A stretch of 64,000 nucleotides of DNA from Pisolithus tinctorius (GCA_024663395.1 JANFAH010000003.1:682001-746000); one strand, 5' to 3'. Shown: positions 35,871 through 48,530, numbered from the stretch's first letter. The notes: generated from the sequence alone by a model not told the origin. Program-made: numbers and translations.

Positions 35871-38800
35871 GTATCCCCCTCTTAGGAACCGAACCCTTGA
35901 GGTTCCATAGGGAAATATGCTCAGAAGGTTATGCAGTGAGGCCGCATGACTCGGAGTGAGTCCGAGTGCACACACAGTGCCAAGGGAGAGCCCGAGGGCC
36001 AGGAAACAGGACAGCGATGACCGGAGGTCCAGTAGTTCGGACCAGAATGGCATAAGCCAGGTTTGGGGTCAAGGGTCAAGTCCAAGGAGTGTTCTGGGAA
36101 CCCGAGACCAGAGAAGCGACAACAAGAGGGCCGGAGACCGGTCTAGGAGGCTGCCAGACAGTTCAGCAGGCCGGGACAAGGCAAAGCCGAGTCCGGAAGT
36201 GACTAGACCAGCTGTACAGGGGTTTCTGGAGACAGCTGAAAACTGAGGCCGATGTCTCAGAGGGCCGGAGTTGCACTTCGGAGCTGGGTTAAGGCAAACC
36301 GAAGGCTGGGAACAACCAGGTAAGGCTTAGGGGTGTGCTTCAGGGCCAGGTCAGGGAAAGCCGGAGACCGAAGATGTGCAGGGGACCAGTAATGTCCAAC
36401 TAATGTACCAGGAGTGTGCCACTAGGGCCAGAGGTGTGCTTCAAAGCCAGTTCAGGGCAACATGGAGGCCGAGAGGGTCCAGAGAGGTCCGGAGATGACC
36501 ATAAGACGGTCCAGGGGTGTACCAGGTGCTGCTGAGTGACACCGGAATGACACAAAGGCTAGGTGGATGCCAGGGAGGCCGGAAAGCCGGTTTAGGAATG
36601 CACCAGTTGGACCGGGACTGCACTGCAGGGATACAGAGGGTCACGAGAAGTGCCGAGAAGGCCGGGTTTAGGTCCAAGGTCTGCTCCAGGGGGTCATGGG
36701 GTCTGAAAGTGTGTATCTACAGAAAAAGAAAACAGATAACAGAAAACCAAGAAAACATATAACAAGGAAACAGGAAACCGAGACAGAGACAGGGGTCAAA
36801 GCTGAAGGCTGAGACCGAGGGTGGCTCAGGCCGGGGGTGGCAAAAGCCGGAGACCGAGACCAAGAGCGGCTGAAGCCTGTTGTGCTAAAGCAAGTGGTCT
36901 GGCGAAAACAGCAAGACCGAAGACCGGTCAAGGGAACAGAAGGCCGGGAAGGCCGGGAACCGGTCTGAGGGTCAGAGAGGACCGGAAGGGGCAGCTGGAG
37001 ACCGGTCTAATGGTCAGGGAGGGTTAGAAAAGCCAGGTGGGGACCAGTCGGGAGCCAGTAAGGGCTAAAAGGGCTAGAAAGGCTACGGGGGATCAGTCTC
37101 AACTTGGATGGGGCTATAAGGCCGGAAATCCAAAGGGAGACCGGTCTGGAGTTGGGCAGGGCCGGAGTGGCTGGCTGGAGGCCGGTCTGAAGGAGTCGGA
37201 GGGGTTTGGGGTAGTCGGAGATGATCTGAGGTGCTATCCAGCTAGCAGGCTGACAATGGGAGGCCAAAACAGTGTAGGCCGGTGGGCTAACACTGAGACC
37301 GGGGTAACCAGGGGTAGCAAGGTGTAGTCCCGAGGCCGGAAGTGGCAAGCCCAAGTGCCGAGCACCTTGGAACAGGCCGGATGGGCTTCTGGAGGACAGT
37401 GAGGGACCGGGGAGGCTGTCTAGGACAGCAAGAGTTGAGTTTGCACAAGGACTGGAGGGCTGGACATAGCTAGGCATGAACCGGAGACCAGCAGGTCATA
37501 AAACCGGTTCAATGAAAGCCTAGGAGTGCCAAAGCTGAGTCCGGGTGTTGAGTCCGGTTCAGGGGTGTCCGGAGTTGGTTGGAGGTGGGTTTTCCAGTGG
37601 CAAGAAGGCCGAGGGCCAAAAGTCATTGGAGGACCGGTTCAGGGGGTCTGGAGACCGGGTGAGGCCTAGGGGTTGTCCAGCCGAAAGGCTGAGAACAGGA
37701 GGCCGAGGCCAGTGAGACCGGTGAACACACAATCACTGAGGCTGAGGACCACTGAGATAGTGAGACCGGAGTACCAACACAGATGTTAGGGGCTGGGAGC
37801 AACCCGGGGCAGGTGGTTCAGGAGTGTTTCAGTATGCAAGGACCGGGCCAAGGAACTGGGAACTGGGGTGCAGGGACCGAGCAGGGTTGTGCTGAGGGCA
37901 CCAGAGAGGTAGCAGACAGGAGTTTGGAAGAGAGTAGGTCACTAGCGAGGTCCCTTATCCCCCTCTTAGGGTAGACTTCCCAAGTCTACAGGGGTACGAG
38001 GTGTGGGCTAGGAACACCAAGAGGAGTACTGGACAGGTAGTAGGAGTACTACCACCGGAGTTGCAAGTCCGAGTACTGAAAATGCTGAGACTGGCTTAAC
38101 AGGTGTCAAGACCAGTTTCGGGAAGCTTTTTCAAGGCCGGAAAAGCTTTAAAACCGGAGATACAAGGCCGGCAGAGCAGGCCGGACTGGTATGGGGATAG
38201 TAGGGAGTGTCGGAGTCAAAGGTAAGGGTATGAAGGCCGGAACCAGAGCCCGAGAGGAAACCAGAAGGCCGGTGAAGACCGGCAGGCCAAAAGACAACCG
38301 GTAAGACCGGAGTTGGGAGAGTGGGTAGGACCAGAGTTCCAGAGTCAATGGTGGGGTGACAGTGGCGATGGTTTGGGGGAAGGTGAGGGGTCAGCTGGTA
38401 CCCGAAGGGGCCTCACGAACATACAAGTTCTGGGGCGAGTGGGTGAGCTGGGAAACAGACCGGCAGAGTCGGGGGTTTGTCAGATGGGCCGAAGCCTGGG
38501 GTGTCTTGCAAGCAAATTCATGCTCCAAGGCGGGGTTGACGTCAGGGGGGTTAGCAAACTTTAGTATTAGGTGGGGATAGGTGACTGCACTACACTCGGC
38601 CACCAACGGGTGCCTATTGAGTGGGCTAGTCGGTTCCCTACAACCAAAATACTTCAGTTCCTAACGGGTTGACAAGGCCGATTAAAACAGGGGTCGGAGA
38701 CCGAGAGAGAACCAAGGCCGGGTCCACCAAGGACCGGAAAGAGGTGCTAGGTCAAGACCATAGCACTGGGGTAGAGGACAGGGGTAGTTCCGGGAGGAGG

Positions 38801-40818
38801 GAGAGGCCTGAAGGCCAAATGAGTGACAGAGGAGTAGCATAGAGCTACCCAAGGGGTATCAGAGGCCGAGGGAGGCCAGAGATGGGAGACCAGCCAAAGA
38901 AACGAGTCCAGAGTGAGCCAGACCAGTCAGGGGCCATGAGGAGGCCTGGAGATGAACACTGGAAAAGAGAAAGAAAGCTGGAGTCAGCAAGACCAGTCAG
39001 GGGCTCTAAGGAAGTCCGGAGGTGACAGGCCGACAAGGCCTAGTGAAGGAGGGAAGACCAGAACTCAGAGGACCGGTCATAAGGGAGTCCGGAGGTGGGA
39101 CAAAGTGGACACAAATAGGAGGACCGGAGTTAGCAAGTCCGGTCCATGCTACAAAGCCATGTTGAGGCCGAGGGACTGGCAGGACGAGCCAGGGCCACAA
39201 GGGGACTGGAGTTGGCAAGTCCGGACCAGGGCTGTAAAGCCGGGTGAAACCAAAGGCCTGGCAGGACAAGCCAGGGGGGACTGCTAAGGGGAACAGAGTA
39301 ATGCACTAATTGATTTGTCTCTACTGAGACCACCAGTTTGGCTTCTGGTGTACCGGAGTACCAACTTGTTGACCCAGTTAGGATCCTGGGGTAGACTCTA
39401 ACTTTTTTGTCTCAACCGAGACTACCGGTTTTGGCTTCCAGAGTACAAAGCTACCAACTTGTTAACCCGGTTAGGATCCTGGGGTGGACAGAGGACAGGG
39501 AAAGGACTGGAAGTGAGGTCAGGGACCGGGATAGGGGCCGGAGGACCAGCAGACCGGTCCTAGACCAAAAATCAGGGGTCAGGAGCAAGTCCAAAGGGCT
39601 AGCATGCCCAGGGGGTGCCTCTAAGTGAAAAGTGAGGCCGGAAAAGAGGTCAGGACCGGGCTAAGGGCCAGAGGGCTGGCAGACCGGTCCTAGACCGAAA
39701 TGGAGGTGTCATGCACTAGCTAAGACCACCAGAGCCGAGGCCTGGTGCAAGTCCAAAGGACAAGCACCATCCCGAGGCCGAGATGACTAGTGTAGCACTG
39801 GGACAATGGATGGGAGACCCAGGAGGGGTCTGTAAGGAACAGAAAAGGTCTGAGGAGAGCCAGGACCGGTCCAAACCTAGTAACAGGTCTAGACAAGTCC
39901 GGGTGAGGTGGCTGAATCAAACCGGGGCCGAGAGGGCCAGTAACAAGGGGCAGGAGGCCGAGGGAAGTGGCAAACCGGCTTTGGACAAGTCCAGGTGAGC
40001 ATGGACAAGTGAAACCAAGGCCGGACAGGCCGGTAACAGACAGTCCGGAGACCGGAAAGGGGGTCCAGGGCTCCAAGGCCAGTGTAGCAAAGGCCGAGGG
40101 TGGAGACCGGACCCAAAAACCGCTGAAGCCGAGTGGTGCTGGGGAACAGGGAAGATGTCGAGGACCGGGACTGGCCAAGTCCAGGTCTGGGGGTTGCACC
40201 AGAGGTGCACAGAGGTCCGAAGACCAATATCAGGGAGTCAGGAGGTCAAATGAGTGATGAGATCCAGTGTTCAGTACAGTAGAACTGGACAAAGACAGCT
40301 GGGCTGGAGTGCTGGGATGACTGAGGTAAGGACTGTGGTGAAGGCCAGGGTGACCAGCCAGGGGTCAGAGGTAGCTCAGGGGAGCTAACAGAAGTGAGTC
40401 CGGTTGATGAGGCCGGCTCAGGGGCAAGTCCGGAGGGTAACTCCGACTTGGAAGTGGGCTCAGGCAAGAACCCAGGTTGGTGGTGAGTCCGGATGGTGAG
40501 TCCGACTCAGGGGTTGACATGGCCGGTCCGGAGTCAGGAGAAAACGAGGGGCAGGGCAGGGGCTCAGGAGTGAGGGAATGGATGCATTAAGTTTTGACTA
40601 CTAAGGACATAGTGTCAGGGGTAATGCAACCTGGGGGTGTGCAGAGTGCCAAGGGGTGCCGGGTTACCTCTCTGCTTTAGCAGAGATCTCCGGGTTGGGC
40701 TCCGGAGTCAGACAAGAGGTATTCCGATGAGTCCCAATGGGCAAGGTCATGGGTAGGGGCTCTAGAGCAGGACCTAGACATGATGAAGTGACTTGCACAA
40801 GTGTGAGTCAGAATATAC
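35871..40818 (-). other. LARD-2 interior: CCGG-dense cargo without recognisable genes
   Basis: Purine-rich on the plus strand, so pyrimidine-rich in the element's sense direction, and filled with GACCGG, GGCCGG and AAGTCCGG words. It aligns along its length with the LARD-1 interior, minus the two solo LTRs. Reading frames up to about 160 codons exist but show no known domain. I see no tRNA-like or rRNA-like block. Confidence 0.8.
37956..37989 (-). other. LARD-2 internal polypurine tract with hairpin
   Basis: Minus strand: hairpin GTAGACTT GGG AAGTCTAC (37971-37989) followed by CCTAAGAGGGGGATA (37970-37956), the same unit as in LARD-1. It lies about 3.75 kb from the 5' end of the element. Conservation in two separate insertions argues that it is part of the active element. 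Confidence 0.65.
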
Positions 40819-41720
40819 TGTGAAGTATGGGTTTACCCTCGGGTGACCGGGCTTCAAGACCGGGTGACAGGGGCTGAGTCCGAGTGGCCAGAGTCAAGGC
40901 CGAGAGACAGGGGCCAAGTCCGGTTGGACCGGAGTTGAGGCCGGAGGTTAGGGGCTAAGTCCGGAGGACCGGACTTAAGACCGGGAGCGCGGGAACAAGA
41001 CCGGTAGCGTGGGAAACCGACCGGTGTTGGAGTGTGCACAAGGGGAAGCCGGTCCGGGGTTGGATCTACCTCCCTTGGTCTCAGCTTATGTGCTGTACCC
41101 TTATGCAAGCCGGGGAGAGGTCCGGGACAGGGGTCGGGGATAGCTTAAGGCTCGGCCTTAGCTATAGAGTAGTCTCGAGGGGTAATACGGAGTTGAGGGT
41201 AATACTAAGTTGATATTCTGACTGAGGGTACTACAAAGTATGTACAGGGGTTAAATACATGAGGCCGGTCCGGAGTAATGAACATAGAGCCGGACTTGTG
41301 AATAAGCTATTAGTGAGATGATTAGCAAGACGAGGATAGCCACAGTGGCTATGCAGAGGCTAATAGCCAAAGTCTGGGTGACCGGCATAACTGGGGTCGG
41401 ACACAGGATTGTACAGTAAGCAAAGTCTGATGAACGGGCTAGACTAAATATAGTATAAACAAAGGGAAACAGACCGGAGTTATGTCCGGGTCACCCGGAC
41501 ATAGACCTAGGAGGACCGGGGTGGAGCAGCGCAAGGCCGGGAGGCCGAAACGGACCGGAGATAGGGGTAAAACACTGGACTTGAGTTATGCAGGCCGGAG
41601 TTGAGTTATCTAGGGCCGGGACTGGGTTTTCTAGGCTGGACTAGGACCGGACTTGACCAGAGACAGGGGCTAGGGGTCCGGACTGGACTGAGTCCGAGTC
41701 CGAGAGTCATGGATATGACA
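40819..41720 (-). repeat. LARD-2 5' LTR
   Basis: Same ends and length as the 3' LTR. It is the right-hand copy and is followed on the plus strand by GTACC and by the resumed Helitron frame. In the element's direction the PBS-like GTATATTCTGACTCACACTT begins at 40818. Confidence 0.95.
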
Positions 41721-41736
41721 GTACCCTAGAGGACCA

Positions 41737-44700
41737 TTGTTGGTGTGTCGCGCAAGCTCTGTTCGAGAGTTTGTCGAGCAGTTCCCTCATTTGATGCTAA
41801 AAGTTATTAAATCCATTGCAGATTACCACCATGTGTTTTTGCATGATCATTTGCATTGCCCCATGTGTATTGGTGCACTTCATAGTCATGAATGTACAGC
41901 AAGTTGTCTGATGTTATTGTATGTGTTTCGACAGCTTAAAACTGCCCGATGTGGGCGATGCCTTGCACCCGCACTACAACCAGCTATTCCGTTAGAGAGA
42001 AGTGTTGCAGATGTTAGAGCCATTCAGAGGATTGATACACAGGCATGATGGCAACATATGATTGTGGGGGTGGAAGAGGAGTGACATGGTTATCCTCTGG
42101 TAGCATCAATGGGTGAAAAACTCGACATCATCTGTGATTGGCAAAACAAGATGTCACCACAGCATCTTGCAGAAGATGTCTGTGCTGTGTGCAGACAAAT
42201 GAGCCAAAGCCGGGATCTAGTTGATATTTTGCCAACTACAGACATGCTGTTGGTGTTAAAAAACGAGTGGTTACCAGAGGCGTGCCTTCCCCAGACATAC
42301 AACTTAGCCAAATATTGTGGTGCTATTCTTTGCCTGCATGGAATGTGTTGTTTACATGATATCGCGGAGGTACAGACGTGCTCCTCATGTCGAAAGGTGT
42401 TGATGGTGAGGTCGCCCCAGCAACTGAAGGATGCAATTGCAAACTTTCAATATTATGCACATGCAGAGTTGCCTCAAGATGTGCGGGAGAGTATTCGTTC
42501 TGCAAGTCCATTGGAATTAATGCTAGTCGTGGCATGTCGTGCTACTGTCATTACCCATCATTATCAAACTAAAAGCATTTGGGGGGGGCGGGTGCCTGAG
42601 GAAGCAAGTCAGCATTTCAACAGAGGTAATGTTGCTCTCTTGCCTCAGGACCCATCTGCATTGTCAAGTGTTCTCCCACTGACACAGAGCAATCTGCATG
42701 GAGCAGTATGTGTCATCTTTGCTGGTGGCATGTTTCATCCAAGTGCAGATGCTCTGCGCAAATTTCCGCCAGTACTTGTTAGTAAATGCAGGGTGAAATC
42801 TATAATCGAGTGGTCAATATCCAACAACGAATGGTACATAAAAAAGGGTATCACATTTAGTGCAGAAAATTTAGCGCCGTTGGTGAATGGTGAGGAGGAG
42901 ACGGGCGTGTTGCAGGGAATAGAGATAATGCATCTTCAAGATGGGGACAGGATCGTGGATACTGGTGACCATGTGGATTGGTCTGCACTCACTGCTGAGC
43001 TGGTAACTGAAATAGTTGCATATACCGATGGTGATTGTTCTGAGCGCTCACGACGGGCGATGAAGGCAACAGCTTTGGCCCATGCTCTAAGTCACAAAAA
43101 ATTTATAGTGAGTTGATCAGGTTCCGAGTTGATGAATGAGAATTCACCTGGATTTTTGACTGCCGTGTTTCCACACCTGGATCCTTGGGGTATCGGAGCT
43201 TTTAATCATCCTGCTCGATGTCCTGATCAACAAATCTCATTCCAATGTCAGCTAAAAAATTTACTATGGCAAGTTGACTCGCCTTTTGCATTGGATACGA
43301 CATTTCTGTTTATATGTTGGAATATTCTGCAAAAAAGAGTGGCAAGTGAAAACACGGCTTTCTGCATACCGTCTGCATGTCGCTGCAGCCTCATGAGTGA
43401 GGTCAAGGAGGCTGAGGCAAATATAATATCATTAGCAGATAAATTGGAGCGGAATCCGAAGGTGAGCGTGGACTCTGTGGGTGAGAGGAAGGCCTTGTCC
43501 TTATTTCGAGAATTGAATGTAATATGTCATTCTTTGCCAGGCAGCGACAGCTATAAGTTGTGTTGTCAGAATGAAATTTGGTCCCTCACACATCAACTAG
43601 GCACCCTGGCATTTTTTGTTACCTTGAATCCACATGATGTGACAAATATTCTTGTTGCTCATTATGGAGGATTGGAGATTTCTCGGTGGTGCGGGATGAC
43701 AGCATACGAATGTGCAGTCTTTGTTGCTTCTCATCCGGCCGCAGCAGCAAGGGCATTTGATGTTGTCATTTGTGGTTTTATAGACATTGTGGTTAAATAC
43801 GACCGGAGGGTGGGATTGTTTGGGAAATGTATTGGATACTATGGAACAGTGGAGGCACAAGGGAGAGGGACATTACATTGCCACATGTTGTTGTGGGTAC
43901 AAGGCCATCCTAATCCTGAATGGTTGCGGACAATGATGATTGACGATGAGCACTTCAAAGACTTGCTTTTCACTTGGTTGGAAGATCTAATTAAATGCGA
44001 GCTTCCTGGAACTACTCCTGATAGTGTTGATCTTGCGGAGACCAATCCTGCAAAGCCTGTGTGACGGGATGGCGAGCTGGATCCTCATTTACAACAGCCA
44101 CCTCAAATTGCTGATCTCGAAGAGGGAGCTTTTCTAGAGGCTTTTCAGGAGTTTGTGCATAGCCTTGCCATTGAATGTAACTGGCACGAACATACACCTA
44201 CATGTTTTAAACATCTTCATTCTGGCGAGGTGCTGGGAGATGAAACCTGTCATATGCAGATTGATGGATCCATGCACATGCAATCATTTCTTGATCCAGA
44301 GACGCAGTCCATTGTTCTTCACCAACTTCACCCATGTGTAAATAACTATAATGATATTGTGCTATTTCTTCTGCAATGCAACATGGACATCAAATTCATT
44401 GGCTCCGGAGCTGCAGCAAAGGAATTGACTTACTATGTTAGTGATTACATTACCAAAAATGATTTACAGGTTCATGTGGGACTTCAAGCGATCCGTGCAA
44501 CAATTGACAGTCACCAAAAGCATTTCATGAATGATGTCGAGTCATTGTCCTCTGTGCGCAAGCGTAACTTGCTGACGAAGACAGTAAATGCCATGATGGG
44601 TAGGTGTGAGGTTTCGCATCAACAAGTTATGAGTTACCTGATTGGTGGTGGAGATTTTTATACAGCTCATGTTTTCTGCACTGTCCACTTTCATGAATTC

Positions 44701-47481
44701 ATGGATATAGCTATTGTGCATGAGTGCCACATTGATGGCAAGTGTGAATGTAAGGGACAGACCTTTTCTGATTGCCCCAGGAATCTTTACGGATCCACTT
44801 GCACGGCACATACATCACATGGTGCTCTGTCCATGATGTCAGAAACACTTGACTATTTAAAATGACCCAATATTGCCCCCTTCGAAGGCATGTCCTTGTG
44901 GCAGTTTCTGGAACAAACTCAGAAAGTCAAACGCTCGTCAAAGATTGGGGAAGATGCACAGGGGCAAAACACCAGAAAAGCAGGTGAGATGATGGATGCT
45001 GCTACAGAACGCCTGGCATATTCCCACATATCTCGGGCGCCATTTGCTGACAACTCCCATCCACAGTTTAGCACTCACGAGCTTTGTATACGTAACACAT
45101 TCATGGTACCTGTTCTCTTGGGTGACTCTATTCCTTTGCCACAGAAATCTGATTCCTGCATGGAGGAATTCTGTCGCACTATGTTGCTTCTCTTCCAGGC
45201 ATGGCAGGGTCCATCACAGTTGCTTCAGCATCATTCTTGTTGGACTGAAGCATTCAATGCTCACCAATTCTCTGAGGATGCTTCTCATATCATATCAAAC
45301 TTTCTGATTGAATTGGAGTGTAAAGACACTAGGGATGTTGTGCAGGGAGACTATCACAGAAACACACCTCGTTCCAATGCGTCTGCAGGCCATCAAATAC
45401 AAAACTCGAGTGAATACGACATGGAGCTGTTGAAGGAAGCCCTCATTCAGGATTCTGCTTTGGATCTCGCTGTTGAGTTGGATACAGGACCATTATTATC
45501 AGGTGATCAAAATGAGTACGAGAAAGCAACATTACCACAGGACGAACTAGATATTATCACAATGTCTCGCACTCTTCATGGTCGAGAGTTTTCGAACGAG
45601 CATTCCTGTGCTGTCGAAGGCCATGTAATCGAAATTAGTGCCAATATGGAGGATTAAATGACACTTCATAATACATACATGAACTCACAGCACAAATGGA
45701 AACAACCTGAAAGACCTTCTGGTGGGGGGGCTACTGATGTTGATGACGACTCAAGGGGTTGCAAACATCTGCAGACGACGGCTATGGGCAAGGAGGCTAC
45801 CATCTCAGTGGAGTCCGTACAAAAAGAGCAACTCTCTACAAACACCGCAACCAAAGAAATCGATATTGGCTCCTTTGTTTCAGATATGGTTTCAAAATGG
45901 ACTTTACAAGGGAATCCAGAACAGAACTGTGCCTTCACAATAATAGTTGAACATATGTTATGCAATGATCCGGAACAAATGTTGATGTTTATCACAGGTG
46001 TCAGTGGATCCGGGAAAAGCCATGTCATTTGAGCGATTGTGGATGCATTTGCACAGAGGGGGCATTCGCAAGAGATCCTGTTGAGTGCTCCAATGGGCAG
46101 TGCTGCATGTCTCATAGATGGGTACACAATTCATGCACTCATGCTCATGAACACCTGCATGCTGGGGAAGGAGAAGAAACATCCTAATGAACGTAACATG
46201 AACATGGATGAATTGCAAGAGATTTGGCACAATGTCTCGTACCTGGTTTTAGATGAAGTTTCTATGATTTCTGTGGAGCTTCTTTCAGACATTGCTAATT
46301 GTGTCAGTCTCGCAAAAGCAGGTGACTCGAGTAAGAAAGACTTGCCCTTCGGAGGTATCAATGTCATCTTTGCTGGTGACATGGCCCAGCTTCATCCTGT
46401 AAATGGTACTGCGTTGTATTCGCATGCGGTAGTAAATAACTTGTTGAGGTGTATGTTCGAAACTGTGAAATCTCAATGACAGCTGTTTGGTGCATTTCTA
46501 TGGAGATCGTTGATGCATGTTGTTCAGCTCATTCAAAATGAACAAGCCAGAGCGGATCCTACATTCATCGAGATGCTTGGATGCATAAGATTGGGGGCAA
46601 CAATCACATCAAGTGCCAGCCCACCTTCTGATTTGCATCAACTTCAACAGAGACTGCTCACTGAATTACATAGAAATTGCGAACGAGATTTTTGGCAGTT
46701 CTCCGATGCCCCAATTGTTTTCGGTGAGCATCGCCTGCGCGATCGTTGGAACAAGGAAATGGCAAAATCATATGCTCGTAGTACCAGGCACCCATTTGAA
46801 TATTGTTACGCTGAACATTATTGTGACGGTGAACACCTCACTGGCGAGGAAGATGAAAGGTTGGCATTGGTACGACCGAAAGAATCCAAAGATTATCTTG
46901 GATGACTTCCCTTGTTTCCTGGGATGCTGGTGCTTATCACAGAAAATCTTTCAGTCGCAGGGAAAGTAGTGAATGGGGCATGTAGGACTGTACGAGACAT
47001 TATCTGCTCTACGGTACATGACAAACGCATTATCTGCTGTGTGTACATTGCTGTCCTGGCTTCCACCCTTCAATTACCTGGCAAAGAACTGCACATTATT
47101 GCAGTGTTCCCCCAACCCTGTTCATTCTCTTATTTCTCCAAACATGCAGGGAAGTTCCAGATCACACGGCGACAAGTTCCCATGATACCTGGTTGGGCCT
47201 TGACTGATTACAGGGCTCAGGGAACAACCCTCGACAAGGTCATCGTCGATTTAGCCAGTGCGAGAGGTGTGCAACATGCATATGTTATGTTATCTCATGC
47301 TCGTTCTTTATCCAGCCTAGCCATCTTACGATCATTCTCTCCACAACGATGCCTCGGTCATTTGCAACATGATCTCTGGAATGAGCTAGATTGCCTGGCA
47401 AATCTTGACACTGCTACAACTGCATTCTACACCGAATGCCAACCCAATGCTACAATGATGTCGACATCTTCTTCATCATAG
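41737..47481 (+). pseudogene. Helitron Rep/helicase, one frame with nine stops
   Basis: A single reading frame runs for 5.7 kb with no frameshift. It is broken only by TGA at 42046, 42082, 43114, 44062, 44863, 46030, 46477 and 46903 and TAA at 45655. The N-terminal part carries CPMCIGALHSHECTASC. The Rep part has the HUH motif in GRGTLHCHMLLW (about 43862) and the paired tyrosines in YYVSDYITKND (about 44432). The PIF1-like helicase follows: Walker A GVSGSGKSHVI (about 45998), Walker B LVLDEVSM (about 46246), an FAGDMAQLHPV motif (about 46370) and a late LTDYRAQGTTLDKVIVDL. A full protein would nick DNA and unwind it for rolling-circle transposition. Most stops sit where arginine is expected (HVI-stop-AIVDAF, LG-stop-LPLFPGM), as from CGA to TGA. 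It is inactive unless the stops are bypassed. Confidence 0.92.
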
Positions 47482-47954
47482 CTTTATTGTGCCTAGACTG
47501 TGGCTATTTCACCTGTGTCCAAAACAATCAATGTTCACCTGTTTGTTGTTTATAATCTCTGGCTCAACCGGCTTAAACTCCCCGTAATCTCATTTCTTTT
47601 TCTCATGTCATTTTTACCATCATCAGAGCACCCACTTGGCACAGATCTTTGGGCTGAAGATCTGCAGCCTATCATTCAAAGTCACACACTTGTTGACAAT
47701 CTTCAGCAATGGCAGTTCTTTCTGACATCCCTTTGTCAAATGGTTGAATGGGCTACAGTGGTTTGGGACCCTACCTCTACAGATCGAAGACGGTCGCACT
47801 TGCTCATTTACAAGATGTTGCCTATTCCAGAACCATATAGCATCTTGTACCTGGTGTCCATTTCCACAAGGGAACGAGCTGACACCACCTTCAGCGAAAG
47901 AACTCCAGTACCATCAGGGAAGCAGGCCTGTCCCACAAATGGGTCAAATCGATT
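47482..47954 (+). other. Helitron 3' flank, unrecognised open stretch
   Basis: An open frame of about 150 codons (47500-47958) is present, with HPLGTDLWAEDLQPIIQSH and YSILYLVSISTRERADTTFSE, but I recognise no family. The Helitron 3' end should lie here. Short hairpins and CTAG-like ends could not be assigned with confidence. Confidence 0.35.
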
Positions 47955-48530
47955 ATGACCGTGAAGGCATCCCCGGCCGAACCTGCGACTGGACCTGCTA
48001 AGAAGCTCACTCTGAAAATTCCGGCTCGAAAATGGCAGCCTGATCCGACTCCCACACGTTCTCCTTCGCCACAACCGACCCCTTCACCCCACGATCCTTT
48101 GCCAACACCTCATCTCTTTTTCCGTGGGGCTACTCCAACACCCAGACCCTCATTCAAGCCTTCACCAGCCCCTGTCGACGAACCTGGGGCGTCTCTTCCG
48201 ATTGACGAACCGCAAGTCGAGAGCGAACCATTCTTTGTGACTGTGACCGGTTTACTGGAGGAACCTGGAGACGTCGAAGTGTTGGCCCAGAGCGACACTC
48301 CACTGGCCACAGAAATTCTGGAGGTCAAACACCCACGCGAGCGGTCGACAGCGAATATTGTTGAGCGTTTGCGAGTGCTTGAGGCAAGAGCCAAGGATGA
48401 AGAATTCAAGTTGGAGCAGGTCTACCGGCTGCTGGAGATGCTGGCGAGGCAGGTAACACATCGGATCGAGACTGTGCAGGTTAGATGGGAGGAGTTACGA
48501 AGGTTGAAAGACGATCTCCGTGACCTGTGA
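47955..48530 (+). CDS. Intact ORF of unknown function, Pro-rich N-terminus and coiled-coil C-terminus
   Basis: It encodes 191 residues, starting MTVKASPAEPATG. Residues 1-85 are Pro/Ser/Thr-rich (TPTRSPSPQPTPSP), 85-125 are acidic, and about 125-191 form a long amphipathic helix with heptad-like spacing (NIVERLRVLEARAKDEEFKLEQ). No signal peptide or membrane segment is seen. It lies on the plus strand, facing the end of the minus-strand gypsy pol (stop at 48787). Unlike that pol it has no stop codon and keeps CpG. It may be an antisense gene of the retroelement's 3' region, a captured host fragment, or chance. I do not recognise a family. Confidence 0.5.
   Translation: MTVKASPAEPATGPAKKLTLKIPARKWQPDPTPTRSPSPQPTPSPHDPLPTPHLFFRGATPTPRPSFKPSPAPVDEPGASLPIDEPQVESEPFFVTVTGLLEEPGDVEVLAQSDTPLATEILEVKHPRERSTANIVERLRVLEARAKDEEFKLEQVYRLLEMLARQVTHRIETVQVRWEELRRLKDDLRDL

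Larger units (their letters stand above)
34969..41720 (-). mobile_element. LARD-2: non-coding LTR retroelement, 6.75 kb, TSD GTACC
   Basis: Two 902-bp LTRs (34969-35870 and 40819-41720) with perfect GTACC duplications at 34964-34968 and 41721-41725. The interior (35871-40818) is the reverse-complement counterpart of the LARD-1 interior: CCGG-dense, with no gag or pol motif. The PPT is at 35871-35886 next to the left (3') LTR, the PBS-like sequence is next to the right (5') LTR, and the internal PPT with hairpin is at 37956-37989. By eye the LTRs differ at about eleven positions, all of them CpG transitions, so insertion is fairly recent. Confidence 0.92.
34647..47481 (+). mobile_element. Helitron (rolling-circle transposon), split by LARD-2
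   Basis: The Rep/helicase reading frame at 41737-47481 identifies a Helitron. Removing LARD-2 and one GTACC lets the same frame run upstream to about 34,650, so LARD-2 landed inside the Helitron's 5' coding part. I could not place the exact 5' TC or the 3' CTRR end with its hairpin; the 3' end should lie after 47481. Confidence 0.75.

Noticed and set aside
41737..47481. Reassigned TGA (stop read as Arg or Trp) in the Helitron and gypsy genes
   Set aside because: Host genes in the same window (UBR1, MSE1, HEM3, NLR) use TGA, TAA or TAG as true stops and have no internal TGA, so CpG deamination is the simpler explanation.
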